Below, piece after piece: positions 7,072-16,416 of a stretch of 64,000 bases of DNA. Under the pieces are notes generated by a model that was not told where the DNA came from, searched no databases, and saw nothing but the letters and a program-made list of their open reading frames with translations. The position numbers and the translations under genes were made by a program. This DNA is from an uncultured Marinoscillum sp. (lineage in GTDB: Bacteria > Bacteroidota > Bacteroidia > Cytophagales > MED-G16). The stretch covers positions 1-64,000 of the forward strand of contig CABYXZ010000004.1 of the NCBI GenBank assembly GCA_902523065.1, written 5' to 3'. The first letter of the stretch is position 1. The number at the start of each line of letters is the position of its first letter.

Positions 7072-9927
7072 TTAAAAAGAAATACTTCCAAGTGTTATTT
7101 CAATAGTTGATGGGTTTTGGTTTTCAATTATGTTTGAAACATACGAATACCTTATACCTAAATCAAAAATTGAGGATTGTCTAAAAAAGTTAACGTCAAA
7201 TTTTAATTCCAATCCTAACGATAGTGGTTTTTCTTCGAACCTGTAATTATTTGCATTTAAATCACCAATCACATGTCCATAATTAATAAATGAAATTAAA
7301 CGAACCCTTTGAATATATACAATTGGTCCGATGTTTATTTCGGGATATATTAATGGGTTTTCATACTCAATTCCTAACCCTTTAAAATTATTAAACAAAA
7401 AATCATTTGTATAACCATGTATGAAGTCAACATTTCTTCTGAAGCTGAAGTTTATATGTTTTTGGTTTTCATACCTAAACTTTGTCCTCAATGAATGATG
7501 CTTAAATAACCCAGGAAAAGCTAAGTAGATATCTGACCTAAAATATTCACCAGTGTAATCACTTCTGTTGATTGTTTTTTTAGTTTCAATTAATAAGGTT
7601 TGTTCGTATGGTGAGTAAACTGCTCTCTTAGGTTTTTTGAACCTCCTTGAATAGTAAGCCAAACCACTAATATAATTTCTTCTTCTTTCAACATTTAGTG
7701 GAAACCTTCCAGATGAGCTTGCTAGTGCTTTTGTGTAGTAATCATAATAACGGTTTGTGGTGTAATCAGACTTTAAAATTAAATTAGTGAAATATTTTCC
7801 CTTGGTATATGACAAAGGAAGTCTCAATCCTAAACTCAAGTCTTTAGCTTTAAAATTTATATCAGCATTGTATATTGTGTCAACAGGATTGCCTTCTCTA
7901 TCATTGAGAATCAGGTCTTGAAAGTAAAAGTCATTTGAGCCCTCAATAGACATATCAATAATAGGGTAGAGGGATTGTAGACTTATTCCAAAAAACCTTT
8001 TATTTTTTTTATCTCTTGTATCAATTTTATAACCGCCATTAAAAACTACAGTTCCAAATAAGTTTTTTGATTCCAACCCCAAAGTGATGTAATCCATACC
8101 CTTTAAGTCAAAACCATAGTCTATTATTCCCCAATTAATAGGTCTTAAAAAATGAAAAATTGAATTAAGTTTTTTTGCTTCATATTTTTTTGTTCTTGAG
8201 CTAACTCTTTGGGGTAACATTTCTATAAAATCGATTTGCTTAAAAGCACCTTTATTTATTTCTAGTTTTTTTATATCAAAACCATTTTTAGTCATTTCAC
8301 TGAAATAAACAAACCTACCATCCTGTGAGATTGAAGGATAATACCTACCTATAGTGTTTCCAGGTATAATATGATCTTTTCCACTCTTAATATTATAAAA
8401 GAAAATTTCTTCCAAACCTTTGTTATCAGAACTGTATACCAACCAATCTTCTTTCAAGCTTGGCCAACCAATGTTTTTGGATGTTTCTTTTATATAATCA
8501 AATGAATATTTATCAAGGTCTAACAAAAAAACGGTTTTTATACCTCTAGATGTTTTAATTCCAATCAAATTGTTTTCTGAAACAAATTTTATAGAAGAAT
8601 ATACTCCTCCTCTCAAATCAAAGCTTTTTTTAAGGTTAAATTCATTATCAAACTCTTGTAATGACTGAGTCCCATCTATATTGTTGTTTAAGGCTATTAT
8701 CTTCTTTCCTGATTGAGATATGTCAAAAGAAGAATAAAAGTTTTTTTTACTTTTTTTAATAATCTTCTTTTTATTTATGTCAAATAATTTTATAACAGAG
8801 TATGTTCTTTTATCCCATCTCGGGTCTTTATCAAACTCAATCCAACCTATTACATTATTTGAGTTAGGAACCCTTTCAATATCCTTAATCATACCAGGAA
8901 TTATAAGTTTATTGTTTTTACCATTTTCATCTATTAGCTGAATTTCTTTGTAGCTACCCATACCTTGTTTTATAAAAACAACCCGTCCATCCTTTAATTC
9001 TTTTGGGTATTTAAAATCTGAATATATTTTACTGTTTCTTGAGTGGATCGCTTTTATATCACTATCAAAACTATAATTTATCCCTTCATTTAGACTTATA
9101 TTGTAAAGAGCCTTATAATTAAGACCGGTTTCTTTTTTTAATGCTCTATAGAAAGGCAGAGGAAGGTAAGATTGTTTATTTGCTTTATTTACAATTTTAT
9201 TGAAGGTGTCCAAACCGTAATTATCCTTCAAATATTTAACCATTAGATATCCCGACTCATATACATTTGGTGTCTTACTCTTATAACTACCGAGGATTTG
9301 CTTGTCATAATTTATATTACTATTAAAACTCTTATTCATTTTTGATGTGAGTGTGAATTTTGGAATTTTTCCTCTGCCAAAATTACCTTCTCTTGTTTCA
9401 TAATCTACCGCATCACCTTCCCAATACCACACAGGCATTGTTGACTTAGCCAATGAACCAGCCAGGGATTGTCCAAATAAAAAATGAACAGCTTTGTTAA
9501 ACTTATTGTTGTATGCTAATTCCCTCTGAACAAGATGTCGGTATTCATGATTTACGAGTAAATCAATCCAATTATTATTATGAAGAAAATGGCTTGATTC
9601 TGGTTTAGCGTTTGCGTAGAACTCACTCCTTCTTGGTGAGGATGTGACAAAAGCATTTGATATACTGTTTTCCCCGTGAAGAATTATGTTTGTTTTACGG
9701 ATTTTATCATCCGGGTTTTGTTTTATTTTACTCTGATTGTTCTCAAGATAATTTATTGTATAGTTGGCTACAGAATCCATGCCTTTATAAAAAAAAACAT
9801 TAAAGTTTGGACTTTGCATTTTGTACCATTTAACCTTAAATGGTGCTGATTCTGATTTAGGAAGTTGTGAAAAAAGATTTGATCCTGAAACCAATAAAAG
9901 TATTGATATTATTAATATCCTATGCAT
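7072..9927 (-). CDS. Outer-membrane protein: peptidase-like domain, beta-propeller and C-terminal barrel
   Basis: Large envelope protein of about 951 residues. The ATG at 9927 is preferred over the in-frame ATG at 9945 because it gives a clean signal peptide (MHRILIISILLLVSGSNLFSQ without a polar lead) and minimal overlap with the upstream gene. Residues 127-131 are HEYRH, an HExxH zinc motif, followed 38 residues later by Glu170 in WYWEGDA, the layout of MA-clan (gluzincin-like) peptidases. Residues about 290-580 hold TolB/WD40-like propeller repeats (GRVVFIKQG, DGRFVYFSE). The last 300 residues look like an outer-membrane beta-barrel ending in aromatic Phe, comparable to BamA/Omp85-like barrels. 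Third gene of a tight operon with an amidase and a class V aminotransferase. Function is unknown; a surface protease or peptide/glycan-processing porin is inferred. Confidence 0.75.
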   Translation of the reverse strand: MHRILIISILLLVSGSNLFSQLPKSESAPFKVKWYKMQSPNFNVFFYKGMDSVANYTINYLENNQSKIKQNPDDKIRKTNIILHGENSISNAFVTSSPRRSEFYANAKPESSHFLHNNNWIDLLVNHEYRHLVQRELAYNNKFNKAVHFLFGQSLAGSLAKSTMPVWYWEGDAVDYETREGNFGRGKIPKFTLTSKMNKSFNSNINYDKQILGSYKSKTPNVYESGYLMVKYLKDNYGLDTFNKIVNKANKQSYLPLPFYRALKKETGLNYKALYNISLNEGINYSFDSDIKAIHSRNSKIYSDFKYPKELKDGRVVFIKQGMGSYKEIQLIDENGKNNKLIIPGMIKDIERVPNSNNVIGWIEFDKDPRWDKRTYSVIKLFDINKKKIIKKSKKNFYSSFDISQSGKKIIALNNNIDGTQSLQEFDNEFNLKKSFDLRGGVYSSIKFVSENNLIGIKTSRGIKTVFLLDLDKYSFDYIKETSKNIGWPSLKEDWLVYSSDNKGLEEIFFYNIKSGKDHIIPGNTIGRYYPSISQDGRFVYFSEMTKNGFDIKKLEINKGAFKQIDFIEMLPQRVSSRTKKYEAKKLNSIFHFLRPINWGIIDYGFDLKGMDYITLGLESKNLFGTVVFNGGYKIDTRDKKNKRFFGISLQSLYPIIDMSIEGSNDFYFQDLILNDREGNPVDTIYNADINFKAKDLSLGLRLPLSYTKGKYFTNLILKSDYTTNRYYDYYTKALASSSGRFPLNVERRRNYISGLAYYSRRFKKPKRAVYSPYEQTLLIETKKTINRSDYTGEYFRSDIYLAFPGLFKHHSLRTKFRYENQKHINFSFRRNVDFIHGYTNDFLFNNFKGLGIEYENPLIYPEINIGPIVYIQRVRLISFINYGHVIGDLNANNYRFEEKPLSLGLELKFDVNFFRQSSIFDLGIRYSYVSNIIENQNPSTIEITLGSISF

Positions 9928-11065
9928 TTTCAGAAACACACTCAAATAACTTTAATACGTCTCTCTCTGTATTATAAACTGATGGAGAAACCCTAATTAT
10001 GTCTCCTCTTAATGATATATAAATATTTTTTTCTCTTATTTTTTTTAGAATTTTTTTCAGATTATTTTTTGGTCTCAATCCGAATAAGTGGCCACCCCTG
10101 TATTCGTCTTCTTCAAACCAAACCTTAGATTTATCTAACATATCAAAATATTTTGTAGAGATATCTTTTATATAATTGTAGACATTATCAACCCCCCATT
10201 TATTGATTTGTTTAATTCCCTCGTTTAACATCTCTACATTTATAAAATTACTTTGTTGACCAACACTATACCGTTTTGCAAATTTTGCGTATTCATCTTG
10301 ATAATTTATAAGGTTCGAAAAATCGTCACTACCTTTTCTGTTGATCCAACTCTCTTCAATTGGTTTACCATCATCAAAATATTTTCCATAGTAAGCCAAA
10401 CCTGAACCATAAGGACCCATTAACCACTTATAACCAGCACAAACCAATGCGTCTGGTTGTATTTCATTAAGATTAAATGGCATAGAGCCTATAGATTGAG
10501 TGCCGTCAATAATTAGTAGCGCATTGTTCTCACTGGTTTTTTTTCTTATTTTTTTCATGTCAAATATTGTTCCATCAGCCCAGTGAACAATTCCCATTGA
10601 AACCACTTTTGTTTTTTTATTAATTGCTTTTAGTATGTCTTCATTCCATTTTCTTCCTGGATTTTTTGATGAGGTATCTTTAAGAACAAAATTTAAATTG
10701 CCTTTATATTTTTTCGTCAAATTCATCCATGGATAAACATTACTTGGAAACTGGTCTCCTACCACCACAACATTTTCTCCCTTTTCTAATTTAATGTTGT
10801 TTGTAACATTTGCTAGACCATAGGATGCAGCAGGCACATATGCTATCCTGTCAGGGTTTTGACAGTTTATAAGCTTCGCGAAAGATGTTTTTATTTCTTC
10901 AATATTATTAAAAAAATGTTCAGGCATTATTTTATCTGGTTTTCTCTGAAAGTGGATTCCTCTTATACCAGCCTTCTCAACTTTTTTAAGCATAGGAGAC
11001 ATGTATGCACAATTAAGGTAAACCTTCTTACCAGTCATATTAAATTTATTTTTTTGACATTTCAT
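9920..11065 (-). CDS. Class V PLP aminotransferase (cysteine desulfurase/epimerase-like)
   Basis: PLP-dependent fold-type I enzyme of about 381 residues. The open frame extends further upstream, but that extension lies inside the amidase gene; the ATG at 11065 starts 1 nt after the amidase stop and precedes the conserved VYLNCAYMSP start, so it is chosen. IIDGTQSIG supplies the cofactor Asp187 and CAGYKWLMGPYG the PLP lysine Lys213. The small-loop Cys of true cysteine desulfurases is not evident, and the motifs resemble isopenicillin N epimerase/kynureninase-like members, so the reaction is open. It overlaps the next gene by 8 bp. Context suggests modification of an amino acid or peptide linked to the amidase. 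Confidence 0.85.
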   Translation of the reverse strand: MKCQKNKFNMTGKKVYLNCAYMSPMLKKVEKAGIRGIHFQRKPDKIMPEHFFNNIEEIKTSFAKLINCQNPDRIAYVPAASYGLANVTNNIKLEKGENVVVVGDQFPSNVYPWMNLTKKYKGNLNFVLKDTSSKNPGRKWNEDILKAINKKTKVVSMGIVHWADGTIFDMKKIRKKTSENNALLIIDGTQSIGSMPFNLNEIQPDALVCAGYKWLMGPYGSGLAYYGKYFDDGKPIEESWINRKGSDDFSNLINYQDEYAKFAKRYSVGQQSNFINVEMLNEGIKQINKWGVDNVYNYIKDISTKYFDMLDKSKVWFEEDEYRGGHLFGLRPKNNLKKILKKIREKNIYISLRGDIIRVSPSVYNTERDVLKLFECVSENA

Positions 11066-11066
11066 T

Positions 11067-12692
11067 TTATTCAAAACCTGGAGGAATTTTTTTGTGGTAA
11101 TTAGTTTTATTTTGTAATATATCAGCAAAATAAAGAATTTTATGTTCTTCATAATAATTTCCAATCAAAGAAATGCTAGTTGGTCTTTTCTTATTATCAA
11201 ACCCGTTAGGAACGGATATCGCTGGGTGCCCAGTTAAGTTTGTTATCATTAGTTGATTTTTACCAAAAGATGGTGAAAGAATAATGTCAAAACCCTCAAA
11301 TAAAGTTTTTACTTCTTCGATTAAAACCGACCTGTACCTATTAGCTTGGATGTACTCAACAGCCGGTATAAGTCTTGACTGTCTTAGCGAATTAGCTCTA
11401 GATCGCTCTCCTTGCTCTACCATTGTTGAATCTAAATTATTAAGAATAAAACTATCAAAAAAAGCACCTGCCTCAGCTCTTAGAATGATATCAAAAGCAC
11501 TGAAAGGATAATCGGATGGTAGTCTTATCGGTGTTAGGTTGAATGTTTCTTTAATTAAATCTAATGTTAATTGGTTATTCTGTTTATATCTTGAGGTGTC
11601 TTCATCAAATAAATTTTTCAGATAACCTATTTTTAATTTTTTTGAATTTAATTTAAAGTCTTCCTCTCTTAATGTACTTGTGTGATTTTTTTTTATTTCA
11701 TTAAAAACTAACGCACAATCAACTGCACTTTTTGCAATTGGACCTACTTTGTCCATGCTCCAAGATAATGTCATAAAACCGTCTGTGCTGACAGACCCAT
11801 ATGTGGGTCTCAATCCAGTGACTCCGCATCTAGTTGATGGTGAAATTATTGAACCGAGTGTTTCGGTGCCAATAGTGAATGGTAGTAAAGATGCAGCAGT
11901 AGCAGAGGCTGATCCTGCGGATGAACCACTTGACCCTTGATCAAGGTCCCAAGGGTTGAGGGTTTTGCCCCCATGCCATACGTCGCCTCTCGCTAAAGAA
12001 CCTGATGACAATTTGCACAACATAACAGCTCCAGACTCTTCAAGTCTTTTAATTACATTTGCCTTTTCATCCAATATTTGATATTTGTATGGGTTAGCAC
12101 CCCAGGTTGTAGGGTATCCAGGGTAGGAGGCTAAATCTTTAATTCCATATGGTATTCCGTGAAGAGGACCCCTATATATTCCAGACGCTATTTCTTCATC
12201 AGCTTCTTTTGCTTGTAAAAAAGCAACAGAATCTGTTAGCGTAACAACTGCATTAATTTTTTTGTTGTATTTGTTAATTCGATGTAAAAAGATTTTAGTT
12301 AATTCCTGCGAAGTTATTTTTTTATTTTTAATCAAATAAGCCAATTCGCGTATTGAAAAAAAAGCAAGATCATTGTAATCCTTTGGTAGCTCAACCTCTT
12401 TTAAATCAAACTTTAAATCGTAATCATAAGCTCTCTCATTTTCTAATCTAAAAGCGACAGCAGGTTTAACATCATTTGTAATGCTTCCCCCTCTCAATTC
12501 TTTATATCCTTTTCTATTTCTGGATAAGTAATTTTTTAAAGTTTCTATGTGCTCGTCTTTGATATTAATATCAATAAGGTAAAGAGCTTTTCTGATATCA
12601 TCTGTTGATAATTTTCTATCTATTAATGTGTAGCCAAAGGCAACACCACATAACATAAATACAGAAATTAAAACTTTAATTTTGTTGTTCAT
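11067..12692 (-). CDS. Amidase signature enzyme with N-terminal export signal
   Basis: 541-residue hydrolase of the amidase signature family (GatA-like fold). The Ser-cisSer-Lys triad is visible: Lys185 in GIKD, a cis-Ser in GSSGSSAGSA near 257, and nucleophile Ser281 in ETLGSIISPS. The first 20 residues (MNNKIKVLISVFMLCGVAFG) form a signal peptide or membrane anchor, so it probably acts in the periplasm rather than in tRNA amidation, and gatB/gatC are absent nearby. An extra region of about 100 residues precedes the catalytic core. It heads a three-gene operon. Its start codon overlaps the upstream end of the long polA open frame, one reason for trimming polA. Substrate is unknown. Confidence 0.9.
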   Translation of the reverse strand: MNNKIKVLISVFMLCGVAFGYTLIDRKLSTDDIRKALYLIDINIKDEHIETLKNYLSRNRKGYKELRGGSITNDVKPAVAFRLENERAYDYDLKFDLKEVELPKDYNDLAFFSIRELAYLIKNKKITSQELTKIFLHRINKYNKKINAVVTLTDSVAFLQAKEADEEIASGIYRGPLHGIPYGIKDLASYPGYPTTWGANPYKYQILDEKANVIKRLEESGAVMLCKLSSGSLARGDVWHGGKTLNPWDLDQGSSGSSAGSASATAASLLPFTIGTETLGSIISPSTRCGVTGLRPTYGSVSTDGFMTLSWSMDKVGPIAKSAVDCALVFNEIKKNHTSTLREEDFKLNSKKLKIGYLKNLFDEDTSRYKQNNQLTLDLIKETFNLTPIRLPSDYPFSAFDIILRAEAGAFFDSFILNNLDSTMVEQGERSRANSLRQSRLIPAVEYIQANRYRSVLIEEVKTLFEGFDIILSPSFGKNQLMITNLTGHPAISVPNGFDNKKRPTSISLIGNYYEEHKILYFADILQNKTNYHKKIPPGFE

Positions 12693-12744
12693 AAATTATT
12701 TTAATCTAATATACATATTAATTTTATTCATTATAATTTATCCT

Positions 12745-15474
12745 TTGGAAACAAGAAATAAAGTTTTTCTTTTAGACGCAATGGCTCTTATTTACAGAGC
12801 TCATTTTGCTTTCAGTAAAAACCCCATTATGAATACTAAGGGCATGAATACAAGCCCTATTTACGGTTTTCTAAATACACTTATTGAGTTAATTAGAAAA
12901 GAAGAACCAACTCATCTTGCTGTCGTATTTGATACAAAGGCGCCCACCTTTAGATCAGAAATCTTTGTTGATTATAAAGCAAACAGAGAGAGACAACCTG
13001 AGGATATTCAGATATCAATTCCATATATTAAAAAAATTCTTCAATTATTAAGTATTAAAATATTAGAAAAAGATGGCTTTGAGGCTGACGACGTAATTGG
13101 CTCTTTGGCAACTCAGTTAGCCTCAGATGCAGATACTGTTATATACATGATGACACCAGATAAAGATTTTGCCCAATTAGTTTCAAAAAATATTTTTTTA
13201 TATAAACCAGCCTTTATGGGAAGGGGAGTTGATATTTTGGGAGTTGATGAGGTGTTAAAAAAATTTAAAATAAGACGTGTTGATCAAGTAGTTGATTTTC
13301 TTGGTCTTCAGGGTGATAGTGTAGATAATATACCAGGAGTTCAAGGTGTCGGTCCAAAAACAGCCCAGACACTTCTTGAAAAATATGATACGGTTGAAGG
13401 TATAATTGAAAATCAAAACGAAATTAAGGGAGCTATTGGTGAAAAAATTAGAGCCAATACTGATGATGCAAAAATGTCGAAGGTCTTAGCTAAAATTAAA
13501 ACAGATGTTGACCTTAATGTAAACCTTAATGCACTAAAGATAGACAAACCAAATAACAAAGAATTAATATCTATTCTTGATGAACTTGAGTTTAGAACAA
13601 TTAAAGAAAGATTAGAAAGGATTGGTCTTTTAAAGCAGGCTAAAGACGAGCAATTGAGTGTCTTTGATAATGACAATAAAACGACAAAAGTAAAGGTTGA
13701 TTATAAAATTATAGATGAGAATAAGGTTGACAGCCTTATTAAAAAATTAAAAGTACAGAAAGAGATATGCTTTGACACAGAAACCTCTAGCCTTGATATT
13801 CAATCTGCTAAACTGGCTGGAATTGCTTTTTCATGTGAAGAGGGTAAGGCATATTATGTTCCAACTCTTTCCAATACTGAAGAGATACTAAAAAAACTAT
13901 CTCCATTATTTTCTGATTCAAATATTTTACTGATTGGACACAACCTCAAGTATGATATTCAAATCTTATCAAAATATGGTATTTTATTTCATGAAAATGT
14001 ATTTGATACTATGCTTGCTCACTATGTCATTAGCCCAGAAGGTAGTCAAAAATTAGACGTTTTATCTGAAAATTACCTAAATCACAAGTGTATTCCAATA
14101 GAAGATGTGATTGGTAAAAAAGGTGTAAACCAGATGAGTATGATTGACATACCAGTTGAAAATGTTTACGAGTATGCTTGTGAGGATGCAGATATTACTT
14201 TGCGATTAAAAAATATTTTTGCTAAGGAGATAGAGAAAAAGGGTTATCAAAAACTGTTTTATGAAATTGAGATTCCACTTTTATTTGTTTTAGCAAACAT
14301 TGAGCAGAATGGTGTTAAAATAGATTCTGAATTTCTAAAGAAAATGTCAGGATCATTATCGCAGAAAATCAAGGACACAGAAAGGTTAATCTTTGAAACA
14401 TCTGGTGAGGAGTTTAATGTAGGCTCTCCAAAACAATTAGGGACAATTTTATTTGATAAATTGAAAATCACTGAAAACCCTAAAAAAACTAAATCTGGTC
14501 AATATTCTACGAGTGAAGATGTTCTAAATAAATTATCCAATGAACATGAAATTGTTGAACAGGTCTTAAGTTTTAGAGAGTTTAAAAAACTGCAGTCAAC
14601 TTATGTAGACGCTTTACCTGATATGGTTTCAAAGACAGACGGCCTTATTCATACGGACTATGCACAGGCAGTTACCGCCACCGGTCGTCTTAGCTCAAAC
14701 AACCCTAATCTTCAAAATATCCCTATCAGAACTGATTTAGGCAGAAAGACCAGACAAGCCTTCATACCTAGGTACCCAAAAAATATCATTCTAGCCGCTG
14801 ATTATTCACAGATTGAGTTAAGAATAATTGCTGAGTTTAGTAAGGACCGTGACATGATTAGTGCCTTTAAAGAAAATAAAGATATTCACAGTTTAACAGC
14901 TGCAAAAGTTTTTAAAGTTGATTTGGATAAGGTAACTCCTGATATGAGAAGAAGAGCCAAAGAAGTAAACTTTGGAATTATTTATGGAATTTCTGCATTT
15001 GGTTTATCACAAAACCTCAGCATACCAAGGTCAGAGGCCAAGGAAATAATTGATTCATATTTTGAGGAGTTTAAAAGCATAAAGGAGTATATGGATAATT
15101 CTATAGAAAAAGCCAGAAAAAATAAATATGTTGAGACTATTTTTGGGAGAAGAAGATACCTTAGAGATATCGATTCTCGTAATTTTACACTAAGAGGGTT
15201 TGCAGAAAGAAATGCGATTAACTCACCAATTCAAGGTTCAGCAGCAGATATTATTAAGCTTGCAATGATTAAAGTATTGAAGTGGATTAATGATAATCAA
15301 CTAAAAAGTAAAATGATTATGCAGGTTCATGATGAGCTTGTATTTGATATACATAATCAAGAGTTAGATTTATTCAAAAAAAATATAAAGTCAATTATGG
15401 AAAATGTAATTGAGACAGAAGTTCCATTAAAGGTAGATATTGGACATGGAAAAAATTGGTTAGAAGCACATTAA
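12745..15474 (+). CDS. polA: DNA polymerase I
   Basis: Replication/repair polymerase of about 909 residues. Domains: 5'-3' flap exonuclease (about 1-290, FLLDAMALIYRAHF start, GVGPKTA helix-hairpin-helix), 3'-5' proofreading exonuclease (FDTETSSLD near 341), and family A polymerase with motif A DYSQIELR near 685 and motif C QVHDELVFD near 859. The open frame could begin at an ATG at 12682, but that adds 21 very hydrophobic residues and overlaps the divergent amidase gene. The TTG at 12745 gives the standard N-terminus (METRNKVFLLD), while the ATG at 12781 would remove the conserved start. The proofreading aspartate and glutamate are intact. Directly followed, without spacer, by the dehydratase gene. 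Confidence 0.96.
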   Translation: METRNKVFLLDAMALIYRAHFAFSKNPIMNTKGMNTSPIYGFLNTLIELIRKEEPTHLAVVFDTKAPTFRSEIFVDYKANRERQPEDIQISIPYIKKILQLLSIKILEKDGFEADDVIGSLATQLASDADTVIYMMTPDKDFAQLVSKNIFLYKPAFMGRGVDILGVDEVLKKFKIRRVDQVVDFLGLQGDSVDNIPGVQGVGPKTAQTLLEKYDTVEGIIENQNEIKGAIGEKIRANTDDAKMSKVLAKIKTDVDLNVNLNALKIDKPNNKELISILDELEFRTIKERLERIGLLKQAKDEQLSVFDNDNKTTKVKVDYKIIDENKVDSLIKKLKVQKEICFDTETSSLDIQSAKLAGIAFSCEEGKAYYVPTLSNTEEILKKLSPLFSDSNILLIGHNLKYDIQILSKYGILFHENVFDTMLAHYVISPEGSQKLDVLSENYLNHKCIPIEDVIGKKGVNQMSMIDIPVENVYEYACEDADITLRLKNIFAKEIEKKGYQKLFYEIEIPLLFVLANIEQNGVKIDSEFLKKMSGSLSQKIKDTERLIFETSGEEFNVGSPKQLGTILFDKLKITENPKKTKSGQYSTSEDVLNKLSNEHEIVEQVLSFREFKKLQSTYVDALPDMVSKTDGLIHTDYAQAVTATGRLSSNNPNLQNIPIRTDLGRKTRQAFIPRYPKNIILAADYSQIELRIIAEFSKDRDMISAFKENKDIHSLTAAKVFKVDLDKVTPDMRRRAKEVNFGIIYGISAFGLSQNLSIPRSEAKEIIDSYFEEFKSIKEYMDNSIEKARKNKYVETIFGRRRYLRDIDSRNFTLRGFAERNAINSPIQGSAADIIKLAMIKVLKWINDNQLKSKMIMQVHDELVFDIHNQELDLFKKNIKSIMENVIETEVPLKVDIGHGKNWLEAH

Positions 15475-16416
15475 ATGAATTACAATAAAGAAGATATTAT
15501 TGAGTCACATAATAGAATATCTAAGTGGATACACAGAACCCCAATACTTCAATCTTCAAGTATCAATAAAATAGCAGGAGCAGAGATTTATTTTAAGTGT
15601 GAAAATTTTCAAAAAATTGGTGCGTTTAAAATGAGGGGAGCTTTGAATGCTGTAATGTCAACAAAAAAACAAAATTTAAAAAAAGGTTTTGTTACTCACT
15701 CATCAGGAAATCACGCTCAAGCAGTAGCGCTTTCGTCAAATATTGCTAATACAAAAGCATACATCGTAATGCCAAAAGGAGCTCCAAAAATTAAAATTAA
15801 AGCAGTTAGAGGATATGGTGCTGAAGTAACACTCTGTGAAAACAATGAAGACTCACGTGTGAGAGTATGTAATAAAATTATTAAAGAGACAGGAGCAAAT
15901 TTTATTCACCCTTTTGACAACGAAGATGTTATATTGGGACAGTCTACCTGTGCAAAAGAAATTTACGAAGAGCTTCTTGACCTTGATTATATTATATCTC
16001 CGGTGGGTGGAGGCGGACTTGCATCAGGTACGATATTGTCAACCAAATTTTTTTCAGAGAACACTAAAGTTGTTTTGGCAGAGCCTCAGAAAGCAAATGA
16101 CGCTTACGAATCTTTTACTAACAAGCGATTAATTCCTGTGTCAAATCCAAATACTATTGCTGATGGCTTAAAAACTTCCCTTTCAGAAAAAACTTTTAAA
16201 ATAATTTTGGATGGAACCGATCAAATTGTTACTATAGAAGAAGAGGAAATAGTTAATTCTATGAAGTTAATATGGGAAAGGTTAAAGATTGTATGTGAGC
16301 CATCTTGTTCATTGCCACTCGCGGCGGTATTAAAAAACAAAAAAAAGTTTAAAGGGAAAAAAATTGGTTTAATTTTAACCGGTGGAAATGTTGATGTTAA
16401 TAACTTACCCTTTTAA
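15475..16416 (+). CDS. Threonine/serine dehydratase-like PLP enzyme
   Basis: Fold-type II PLP enzyme of 313 residues. Lys52 in KIGAFKMRGA is the Schiff-base lysine, SSGNHAQ is at 76-82, and the glycine-rich phosphate-binding loop GGGGLASG lies near 177. It lacks the C-terminal ACT-like regulatory domain of biosynthetic IlvA, so it belongs with catabolic threonine dehydratase or serine racemase. The two cannot be told apart by sequence reading. Its ATG begins directly after the polA stop, implying co-transcription. The stop overlaps that of the convergent M1 peptidase in a TTAA tetranucleotide. Confidence 0.88.
   Translation: MNYNKEDIIESHNRISKWIHRTPILQSSSINKIAGAEIYFKCENFQKIGAFKMRGALNAVMSTKKQNLKKGFVTHSSGNHAQAVALSSNIANTKAYIVMPKGAPKIKIKAVRGYGAEVTLCENNEDSRVRVCNKIIKETGANFIHPFDNEDVILGQSTCAKEIYEELLDLDYIISPVGGGGLASGTILSTKFFSENTKVVLAEPQKANDAYESFTNKRLIPVSNPNTIADGLKTSLSEKTFKIILDGTDQIVTIEEEEIVNSMKLIWERLKIVCEPSCSLPLAAVLKNKKKFKGKKIGLILTGGNVDVNNLPF

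Noticed and set aside
10859..11104. 81-aa plus-strand frame opposite the aminotransferase start
   Set aside because: Antisense shadow of two well-supported genes; no recognisable domain.
11066..11164. N-terminal extension of the class V aminotransferase from 11164
   Set aside because: Lies inside the amidase coding end; the ATG at 11065 immediately after the amidase stop fits the operon.
12682..12744. Hydrophobic N-terminal extension of polA from the ATG at 12682
   Set aside because: It would put a membrane-like segment on DNA polymerase I and overlaps the divergent amidase start; the TTG at 12745 restores the usual N-terminus.
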